From contig CAMGYJ010000010.1 in NCBI GenBank assembly GCA_946122785.1, forward strand, positions 12,313,467 through 12,377,466: a stretch of 64,000 bases of DNA, read 5' to 3'. The notes beneath the pieces are model-generated. The model made no database searches and was not told the DNA's origin. It saw only the letters and a program-made list of their open reading frames with translations. Source of the stretch: Linum tenue. Its lineage: Eukaryota > Streptophyta > Magnoliopsida > Malpighiales > Linaceae. This document shows, in pieces, positions 56,000 through 64,000 of the stretch. How positions within the stretch are numbered: the first letter of the stretch is position 1; every line of letters starts with the position of its first letter. Position numbers and translations under genes: made by a program.

Positions 56000-57120
56000 A
56001 AAAAAAATCTCATATTGGGGTGGTAAATAGATTTTTATTATACATTATATGTGAAATTTAAACATGTTGTTTGAGTTTTTTTTTCTTTTTACATAAATGC
56101 AGGTTGTAAAACTGTTCCAGGTGATTTACTTAGGTTTACTGTCAACTTTGATTTAACAATAAAAAAAAGTTGTATCTAATTGTTGTGTTTCTTGTTAGTA
56201 TATATATGACAAAATTTCTGACATAGTACATGATGTACTTGTTCAAAAAAGTACATACTAGCTAGACGATGAAAAATGCAATTAACATTAAAGTACTACA
56301 AATTATTTCATTGACCAACGAGGGAACAACTCATCAACCTTGAACAATTCTATGTTTGTTCTTATTTGAGTTAGAAAACACAAATTCCAAAATAAAACAA
56401 GAAATACCGATAACAAAAAACCCCAAAAGAACAGTAAATATTCCAAATTGAAGAAGGAAACAAGAGAACCAAGGTAACCATAAAAAAGTCCATATAGAGT
56501 CAATAACTCTATGGTGCATAATACTTGCATAACCATATATGAGCTCTTAATTTTAAATGAGATCAGATCTAAAGGTGAGAACAAAATGACTTTTTATTTT
56601 CGCTAAATTTCTAATTAATTGGATTTTATCTTTGTCGTTCTAACTTGAATTTCAAATTTTTTTACAGATGGAACAAGTTCGTTGTCATCTACAAAATTAT
56701 ATCAATTTTTAATATATTTCGAGAAAATAATTTCGTACCACTCATACCATGCGTTACCACCCTGTTACAACCTTGATACCACCTTCGTTTAGAACTCAAA
56801 ATTTAAGATATTTACTCAGGATGAACGAGTTTATTGTGAACAAAGTAGTAAAGTCTTAACCATCAAAAAAGAAAGTAGTAAAGTCTTAGCCTGTCATGAA
56901 CAACCTCTCCATATTACAACTCATCTCTGCTGATTGATAAAGAGCAACCCAATTTGCTCACAAAGCTTCAAACTATTAGATCGCATATTGAACATTTCAC
57001 AATCGTTAGATGGAAGTGATTATAATTTTAATAATTTATCATTGCTTCCATCCATGATTGTACATTTTTATTGTGAGCACAATAGCAAAATTACAAAAAA
57101 AGGGTGACAACACAACAACT
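56000..57120. other. Spacer upstream of MIR390
   Basis: No coding gene recognised. The last few hundred bases are presumably MIR390 promoter. Confidence 0.45.
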
Positions 57121-57156
57121 TGTGTTTCCCTCCCGCAGTCTCTCACCTCCTGCCTT

Positions 57157-57162
57157 TATAAA
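57157..57162 (+). promoter_or_regulatory. TATA box of MIR390
   Basis: TATAAA in CTTTATAAACCGG lies 132 bp upstream of the mature miRNA. This fits a pol II promoter with transcript start about 25-35 bp further on. Confidence 0.6.
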
Positions 57163-57277
57163 CCGGCCGTCTCCTTTCCACTAGAATATCCCCACCATCG
57201 ATCTCTCACCTCCCACCGCAGTTCCCTTCCTCGGAGAAAGGCCATCATTATTTTTGTTTTTCAATGAATCAGCGTGG

Positions 57278-57381
57278 GGGAAGCTATGAAGCTCAGGAGG
57301 GATAGCGCCAAGACATGCAACACGACTCGTTTTCGTGTTGTGTTTGGCGCTATCCATCCTGAGTTTTACGGATTCTCCTTG
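57278..57381 (+). ncRNA. MIR390: microRNA 390 precursor (MIR390)
   Basis: Mature miR390 (21 nt, begins AAGCTCAGGAGG, ends GATAGCGCC) lies at 57289-57309 on the 5' arm. The star strand (begins CGCTATCCATCCTGAG) lies at 57348-57368. The arms pair as GGATAGCGCCAA with TTGGCGCTATCC without a mismatch, then with the single G/A mismatch opposite CCATCC seen in known MIR390 hairpins. The loop stem CAACACGA/TCGTGTTG follows. miR390 is loaded into AGO7 and directs cleavage of TAS3 transcripts, giving tasiRNAs that restrain ARF2/3/4 in leaf polarity, phase change and lateral root growth (established knowledge). The 83-codon open frame over the hairpin (57274-57525) is a by-product. Expression would need small-RNA data. 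Confidence 0.97.
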
Positions 57382-57529
57382 CTACTATTGGCGCGCGCTC
57401 TCTCTCTCTCGTTCATATATATGTTTACGGTGTCGTGTTTTCCGGTAAACTTTGTGCGTGTTTGCGGCGGAGATAACCAAGGAGATGGTGATTTTGTTTT
57501 CTTTCTTCTTGATTACGTCTCCTAATGCA

Positions 57530-59052
57530 GCTTTCACGTTGACGTTAAATCCAGTACTCGCTTAAATTTTTCTTTCTTCAGCCGTTTCCACTTGTGGTGT
57601 CAAACATGATCACTCATCGCTGGATTTGTGGTGTCTATCATGATCATCAATTTTCTTCGATCGTCGTTTTTCATCATTTCTCTACCCTGTCTTAATTAGT
57701 TTCTTCAGAAAACGAATTATTGGTTATGTGTTTTAGCAGATTTGTAGTATTCATGATCCGTTTTACTTAATTCGTGGCAGATACTAATTAATTAAATTGT
57801 TTTTGGGTAATACGCATATAACACCAACATAAGAGATCTAGCTAGTATTTCAGCTGGTCCGGAGCGCTAACGTGAAGTAAATGTGGGTCAAATTAAAGGA
57901 CAAATAGATTCTTTATATTACTTGCTAATTAGATAGATAGCTATGAATCTTTATATTACTTGCTAATTAGAAATCAACAGCTAAAATTACATTCTGGAAG
58001 ATTACAGCAAAAAATGACATTCTTGATCATATATTACCAGAGTAGTTATGGGCTTGTGGCAGAATCTGAGATTGAGTTGGATCTTTTCATATATCCCTTC
58101 CGCCAAGCGAGTTTTTTTGTCCCTCTGCTGCTCTTTCTGGCTCTAGTACTTACTCTTGGTGATTATGTGGAGAGTTGGAGATTTGGATTTATTGATATAC
58201 TATTGTACTTGCTGGTTTTCGGGCTTTTTGGAACTTGGTCCACAGATTTGTTACGTTGTTGCAGAGGGTAGAGTAAAATTATGCAGTACTGCTACTGTCA
58301 ACTGTGACAGTCAATATTATAGCTAGGAGGTGGTGTACACACATATAACCTGCAGAAGAAAGAGTTTATGGAGCTTTAGCTAGGTGGTATACATATAGCC
58401 AATAATGATATTATTTATAGGTAGAGCTAGTTAATAGAAAGCAAAAGGCTGCAAATTTAGCTGCAGCAGCAGCAACGGCGTATGTATTTATGTGATACAA
58501 TACAAGTATGTTTATGGCAAGCTCAGCCACCTTCTCTAAAGGAAGGACTCATCACTACTTTTACTGTGTAACCAACACCACATATACACTACTCCTCTCA
58601 TCGCCATTAATACATACGCGCAAGCTAAGTAAGGAAGCGTGCTTCAACTTTCTTCCCACTTCTCTTTTTCTTTCTGTAATATAATAATAATGACGATCCA
58701 TTACTATTCAATATTCATCGCCCTCATTGGTATAAGACTATATAAGGTGTTTCTCAACGACCTGTAATAACTACTGGGAAAGGGATAGGCTAAAAAAATA
58801 ATTACAGAGAAGAACCCTAGCCAGCTAGCTAGCCAGAATCTCTTGTACGGCTGCCCAGGATTCCTTATTATTGAAAATTGCCAGTAATTCGTTGAGTATT
58901 TTAATTGCGGGCTATGAGGTCAGTTAGCTAGTCAGTACTGCGGATGATTTGACTCCTTTTTCCAGTTTTGTTTTTTAATAATTATGTAATACAACATTGA
59001 TTGTGGGAACCAGCCATGTATCTATTATACATTCTCGATTTTTTTATTTTTA
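57530..59052. other. Spacer downstream of MIR390
   Basis: No gene recognised. The frame at 57960-58271 has a hydrophobic stretch but matches no family I know and may lie in the primary miRNA transcript or be chance. Confidence 0.4.
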
Positions 59053-59055
59053 TAT

Positions 59056-59499
59056 GGTGTCGTTTGGAAGTTGCGAATGTTAAATCGTTGCATTGTAATG
59101 AATCACCATAATATAAAAGCATGTATTGATACAATAGATGCATTTCAACAATACATTGTTTGGTTGTTGAGTTTCTACTTTATGCATTGATTTACATACA
59201 GTTACTTTTATGGGAAAATGTCATATTTACCCTCAACTGTTAGTACAAGACAAAAATTATTAGGGATATAAATGGAAAGAAAAAGTTGACACAAATCTAA
59301 AAGCAACAATCAAAATAATCACAACTTTTAGTTGAGATTGTATAATATATCATTTTTTGTGATTGTTGGTGGGAGCTACCTAAAACAATGCATGCATTGT
59401 TTATTTGTTTTACACTTTGACACTTCCAAACATTGTATAGTGCACAGTACATGTATTCAACCAATACAATTCTAACAATCACAACTTCCAAACGACCCC
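59056..59499. mobile_element. PIF/Harbinger-like MITE, 444 bp
   Basis: Left GGTGTCGTTTGGAAGTTGCG and the inverse of the right end GGGGTCGTTTGGAAGTTGTG pair with few mismatches. It is flanked by TAT on both sides (59053-59055, 59500-59502). Terminal family shared with 41192-41545; the interior is longer and different, with TGCATTG words. Confidence 0.88.
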
Positions 59500-59553
59500 T
59501 ATGATAGAGGAGTTTGTTGTAAAAAAATAACAGATAAAGGAGTTGAGAGATTT

Positions 59554-59826
59554 TGTAACACATTAGGCGAATCCCACATCGACAAAGAACGAGAGAGATA
59601 CCTGGTTTATAAGTAAGAAACTGATCTTAAATGACAAGAAGCGTTTGGGGGTAAAATGGAGGAGTTCTTGAGAGAACTCTGAAGTTAAGTGTGCTCAATG
59701 TGGAGTACAACAATGATGTGTGACCTTATGGGAAGTCACCTTGAATTGCGCTCCAAGTTGAAAACCGTGAGGGTCGAGACCCAAAGCGGACAATATCTTA
59801 CTTCGGCAAAGGTTTGGGATGTTACA
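59554..59826 (+). mobile_element. Cassandra-like TRIM solo LTR with 5S rRNA-derived core
   Basis: Begins TGTAACA and ends TGTTACA (273 bp), with CCCACATCG near the start as in Cassandra LTRs. It is flanked by GATTT and AATTT (4 of 5 match). The centre (about 59671-59741) reads AGAACTCTGAAGTTAAG, GTGCTC, GAGTACAACAATGATG and GTGACC..ATGGGAAGTC, a diverged copy of the 5S rRNA stretch AGTTAAGCGTGCT to CTGGGAAGTC, including its internal pol III promoter part. Cassandra elements carry such 5S-derived sequence in their LTRs. Only one LTR is present, so an internal part was probably lost by recombination. Confidence 0.82.
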
Positions 59827-59989
59827 AATTTGAAGAAGAATAATAAGCAGATCATACGAGAATTTGAAAAAAAAAACTACGAATTTAAAAGAGTAACAAC
59901 GAACTAAAGAGAGAGAATTGGGATTTTGTTATTATAGAAACTTGCTAATTGGGATGAAAGCAGGATAATATGAAAAGTTCTTTTTTTAT

Positions 59990-61150
59990 AAAAGATATTC
60001 TATTCATATTAATAAATGCTCACAAATTAAGATTTCATACATGGTTACAACTGAGTATAACATGAGAGAAGATTACAACAATAGAGGGGGGAAAATCCTC
60101 ATATTATATCAGGAGGAGGTGAGGTAACATAGTCAGATAGCAACGTAGTCAATAGTCATGTCTCCTGTTGATTCAGAACACCTTTCGTTACACTCCAACT
60201 TATGCATTTCTTGACCACTTAGTGCATTACTCAATCCCATGAGTAGCTGAATCTTCTTCTGATAAACTAGCCAAGTAAAAGCAGATATCTTGCTAGGAAT
60301 GATAGGCATCCTTAATGTCGTAGAGGGAATGGTAGTCCAAGCCCTATAAATTTCTCACTAGCAAATTGCTTGTAGAAGCTACGTACCTCGAATTTATCCC
60401 CGGGCAACAATGCAAGTAATTTGTCTTGCATTCCAGAAAACGATGTGCTACAAATGCTATTCAAGATATTCTTGAAGAATTGAAATGATGCTTAGACAGC
60501 CCCTCAAAAGCTAACTGAGAATTCAATTCCCCAAGAAATCCTCCCATCTTCAATGTGTAAGATATCATTGAGTGTGGCATACTTGTTAGTTGCGACTGAG
60601 AATAGGTTGGGGAAGCTACTTGGAGGAGTATGGTTGGGGAGCCATTTATCGAGGCAAAATGAAACTAAATAGCCAACTCCAGAGCAAATGACTGCATATT
60701 TCCATAAATTCACACCATTACTTACAATAAGCTTCCAAATTGACTTCAAAAAGAGCATGTGTGGAGAAATGAGATTCCAACTATTAACCGGGTATTTGAA
60801 TTTGAAACACATGGGACTCCACAACTCATTTGGCTCATTATAAAACCGCCACACCCGTTTAGCCAAGAGAATTGTATTTAGTGTTTTCGGGTCCTTCAAC
60901 CGTAGCTCACCATGATCTTTTGCGGCCTTTGTTAGCTCGTAACGTACCAAATGCGGCATGTCATCTTCCTCTTCTCCAGACCACATAAATTTGTTAATAA
61001 TGTTAATAATCTTCTTCATTTTTCAATAATATGTGTAGAGGAAAGTAATAGTGAAAGATAGTAGGCGCACATACTTGCGAGTATGCTCTTGATTAGGACT
61101 ATTTTACCTCCCATTGAAAGGAATCTTCCCTTCCAAGAGGAGAGACATCT
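59990..61150 (-). pseudogene. LINE (non-LTR) 3' part of RT ORF, relic
   Basis: On the minus strand, 61150-61020 reads across frames as SWKGRFLSMGGKIVLIKSIL, then ASMCAYYLSLLLSS. 61019-60504 continues as KIINIINKFMWSGEEEDDMP, HLVRYELTKAAKDHGELRLK and LLAKRVWRFYNEPNELW. This is the C-terminal part of plant L1 ORF2 leading into the zf-RVT region, where plant copies read (C)xPKxxGGLGI. The end at about 59982-59988 is T7 on the plus strand, a short poly(A). Frameshifts show it is dead. RT catalytic motifs lie further upstream and are missing. Confidence 0.75.
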
Positions 61151-61533
61151 GATTAGGTGATGTGTGTCGAGCATCGAGCTTCACATTTATAAACTCGATC
61201 GTTGACAATACTAGCTACCCCAATCTAAGACGAGTGAACCCTAGATCAGTGAAGTAGTATAGTGGTGTCCGAGGTCGTATTCCAAAGGCCACGATATCCT
61301 ATGCTACTTAACCTCGGTCATTATCTAGTCAACCTATTACTTAGCAGGTGGATAGTTGACGTTACTGAACTAGAGATTGATAAAGGAGAAGAGGTACTTT
61401 AGGGTACATCCCTCACCCTAAACCTACGTTCATCATGCAAATGGCTAACTATATTGAGTTTGCAGGATGAGGTGCGGAAATCACTAAATTGAGGGTTTCA
61501 ATGATTACTCTGCCATCCTAGTACGCTCCTAGA
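61151..61533. other. Spacer with LTR-like debris
   Basis: Noncoding. Text such as GTGAACCCTAGATCAGTGAAG and TTAGCAGGTGGATAGTTGAC resembles the style of the first 320 bp of the window (TTAGCAGGGGATGG), suggesting fragments of one unidentified retroelement. Confidence 0.35.
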
Positions 61534-64000
61534 TAGGGCTGGATGTTCGGGGTCGGTCTTATGGGTAACCCGAAATCCGAACTGAAATCGTCGGTCTCGG
61601 GTACGCGAGAACCGAAATATCATAGTGAAAAACGAGCCTCGGCTCGTCTTGTGGATGTTTTTTGGGTTTTGGATAAACTGAAACGAAAACCAAAAATTAA
61701 AGGACCCGCCCCATACCCAGCCCAGCCTTCAGAGTTCAGGCCCCAAGCCCAACCTATTCTTCGGGCCCCTCAAAACCTAACCCTAAGTCCCCACTCCCCA
61801 CTCCAGCGAGCAACAACCACAACACCCAGCAACCCTTTGTTTTCGTGGAGGGTTCCATCGAGAGAACAAAGAAAACCTTCCTTCCTTTCCTTTCCTTTCC
61901 TTGCACAACCAAATCGCAGATCCACCATCCCACCGACCACCATCGTCTTCGTCGACCGTCGTCCTTCATCAATCATAGAACGAGCTAGTGGGTGGAAGAG
62001 AGACAAATCAGCAAAAGATGACCCTTTACCTGTCGCAACGAAGGCTAAGAAGAGAATGAAGAAGAGAGGTGAATCTATTGGAAGTGTACATCCATTTGCA
62101 ATTGTTGTCGCCGACGCGGGTCCTCCTCCTCTGACTGTTGTCGTCCCTGGTCCTCTAATTGTCTTCGCCGCTCGTGGTTCTCCTCCAACTGTCGCCGCTG
62201 CTGGTCCTCCTCTGACTGTTGCAGCTGCTGCTCCTCCGGATCCAATCCGTGTCGCTGCTCCTCCGGCTTTGACTCCAGTCTCTGCTGCTACTCTTCTTCC
62301 TACTGACCAAGTGGTTGAGGAACCACTGGTGTTGGGGAACACAAGGTCATATGCCTATGACGAGTATGAGTTGTTCATTGAGAGGGTTCTGGGGAAAGAT
62401 CCAACGAGGAGAGCGAGGTGTTTATTTTGTAAAAAAGAAGCTTTCTGCTGATACAAGAAGCAACAATATTTCTGCTCTCCATAAACATACCAAATTGTGT
62501 AGGAAAAATATGAATGAATCAGGTTCTCAAATGATGTTAAACTTGCAACCAACAAGTGATGAAAGAGTATTACCACTAGCCAATTGGAGGTTTGAGTAAG
62601 GGAAAGTCAGATTTGCATTAGCTCATATGATTATTATGGATCAGTTGCCTGTTAGATATGTTGAGAGAGTAGGGTTCAAGGGATTTTGTTTGGCTGCTTG
62701 CCTACAGTTCATGATTCCTGGGAGGAAGGCTATTAGGGAAGATTGTTTCAAGCTGTTTGTTGAGGAGAGGATGAAGTTGATAGATTATTTCAAGAATCAT
62801 TGTGCTGATCGAGTTTCTTTAACTACAGATTGTTGAACAGCCTTGTATAATTTCAACTATTTGTGCTTAACTATTTATTGGGAGTGACTGCAAGCTTCAC
62901 AAGAAAGCCACTAGCTTTCATCTCATTTCCAACCACAAGGGAGTCGAGGATGATGTGCTTCACCATCTAGGATGATGAGATTCAAGAATTGTGTGAACTT
63001 CCATGGTATCAAGTCGAAGAAAATGGTGATTTTTGGACATTCCAACTAGATGGAATTCCACTTATCTTATGTTGGAGACAACAAAGAAGTTTGAGAAGGC
63101 ATTTAAGACACTTTCATGAGAGAATTCTGAGTTTGTGGCTGATCTTACCAAAGCCAAGAAGTACAAGGGCCAAGTGATTGGTCCTCCCACTACGGCTGAT
63201 TGGGAAAGTGCGAGGAATTTGTCCAAGCACTTGAGTTACTTCTACAAGCTCACCTTGCTTGTTTCTGGGACCAAGTACATGATTTCTCACCTTTTCCTAA
63301 GGCAAATGTGTTTTGTATTTTTTTAAATTAAGCAAATAAAGGAGAATGAGGAGGAATAAGTGAAGAATATGGCTCGTTGGATGCATGCCAAAGTTTGCAA
63401 ATATTGGCATGAAAGTGATGAAGGGAACTCAAGAATTAATAGGTTGTTTTACGTGGCTGTAGTGTTTAATCCAAGGCATAAAATGAATTATCCTGTGTAT
63501 GCATTGAAGAAGTTGTATGAGAAAACACGAGGTAATGAATTGGTGAGGATTTGAATGGAGAACTCACTGCTCTATTCATATTTTATGAGAACAGAAGAAA
63601 CAATGTGGCTGCTACTTCTAGAGAGGGGACTCAATATGAGGATTCTTAAATGACAAGGCATATCTCACTGCCTCCTCCCAATGTGTTGGCCACCTCTTTT
63701 GATGATGATTATTCAATGACAAAAGCAGTTGTCGAGGCAAGTGAGTTGAAGAGGTACTTGGTTGGTTGAACTCCGTGAAGGAGATGCTAAGAACCAAAGT
63801 ATGACATCTTGTTGTGGTGGAAGAACAATGTTGCCAGGTATTCGATTTTGAGTGAAATGTCCAAAGATATACTTGTTGTCCCGATATCAAGTGTAGCTTC
63901 AGAGAGTGCTTTCAGTACTGAAGTTCGTGTGTTGGACTCCTTTAGAAGTTATTTGACACACAAAATTACGAAGGCACTAATCTGCAGTGAAGATTGGTTG
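61534..64000 (+). mobile_element. hAT transposon with degenerate transposase (ricesleeper type), truncated by window end
   Basis: Left end TAGGGCTGGATGTTCGG (61534) has the hAT form; the right end is outside the window. A long frame (61543-62451) has a Pro/Ala/Val-rich leader and then ARCLFCKK, which by a frameshift near 62440 continues as KLSADTRSNNISALHKHTKL, a BED zinc finger. Later frames: ALAHMIIMDQLPVRYVERVG, RVSLTTDC (62640-62836), QVIGPPTTADWESARNLSKH (63160-63230), WMHAKVCKYWHESDEGNSRI with NRLFYVAVVFNPRHKMNY (63370-63490), and the C-terminal dimerisation domain DILVVPISSVASESAFSTEV to LICSEDWL (63865-64000). Many stops and shifts show it is inactive. This is a possible former source for the small hAT elements in the window, which is inference. 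Confidence 0.88.

Noticed and set aside
57274..57525. 83-codon ORF over the MIR390 hairpin
   Set aside because: Its first part is the miRNA and star strand; the conserved signal is the RNA hairpin, and the peptide matches no family.
57960..58271. 103-codon ORF with hydrophobic segment
   Set aside because: No family resemblance, no splice or promoter support, low-complexity hydrophobic composition; probably chance.
61543..62451. 302-codon ORF as an intact protein
   Set aside because: It starts inside the hAT terminal repeat and ends by a frameshift in the BED finger; it is part of a dead transposase.
1..64000. CRISPR arrays, operons, phage or bacterial defence systems
   Set aside because: All recognisable genes are plant nuclear, with introns and pol II/pol III signals; no spaced direct-repeat array is present.

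Overview
This window is nuclear DNA from a flowering plant, probably a eudicot. The genes are plant-specific or intron-split (a LOB-domain factor, a G-type lectin receptor kinase, plant UDP-glycosyltransferases, a chloroplast phosphatase, the microRNA MIR390). Two nuclear-type tRNA genes are present, and the AT-rich spacers are filled with plant transposon families. The species cannot be named from the sequence. No CRISPR array, operon or other prokaryotic system is present.

Layout. 0-16 kb is mostly repeats: a LINE relic holding a tandem TRIM-like insertion, an LRR relic, an intron-containing tRNA-Tyr, an inverted-repeat element with a nested PIF/Harbinger MITE, a dead Ty1/copia element with 5' LTR, gag and pol but no 3' LTR I could find, a CAAACCACAAACCTC-type tandem array, and Harbinger and copia relics. 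16-21 kb holds an LBD12-like gene between two directly oriented copies of one hAT MITE, each with a perfect 8-bp target duplication. 21-28 kb is a nest of MULE-type, PIF-type and hAT elements, including a MuDR transposase pseudogene. 29.5-32.0 kb is an intronless G-type lectin receptor kinase. 32.2-35.6 kb is a UGT pseudogene broken by one MULE-type element and followed by another. 36-41.7 kb has no gene I can recognise. 41.9-45.7 kb has two intact tandem UGT87-type genes and the tail of a lost copy. 45.8-46.2 kb encodes a small membrane protein. 49.9-52.0 kb is a mitoferrin-like carrier. 52.8-55.0 kb is an 11-exon plastid PP2C (PBCP type) on the minus strand. tRNA-Gly(GCC) lies at 55.2 kb and MIR390 at 57.3 kb. 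The right end has a Cassandra-like solo LTR, a LINE relic and a degenerate hAT transposon running out of the window.

The functional genes are unrelated neighbours, apart from the UGT cluster (four copies or remnants on one strand). I found no novel multi-gene system. The most informative non-obvious items are MIR390 (hidden under a spurious ORF), the UGT cluster's decay, a GC-AG intron in the PBCP gene, a one-residue expansion in one UGT signature motif, and several inverted-repeat elements with exact target duplications that may carry captured gene pieces. Exon coordinates were worked out by hand from splice signals, reading frame and family knowledge; transcript data would settle them.
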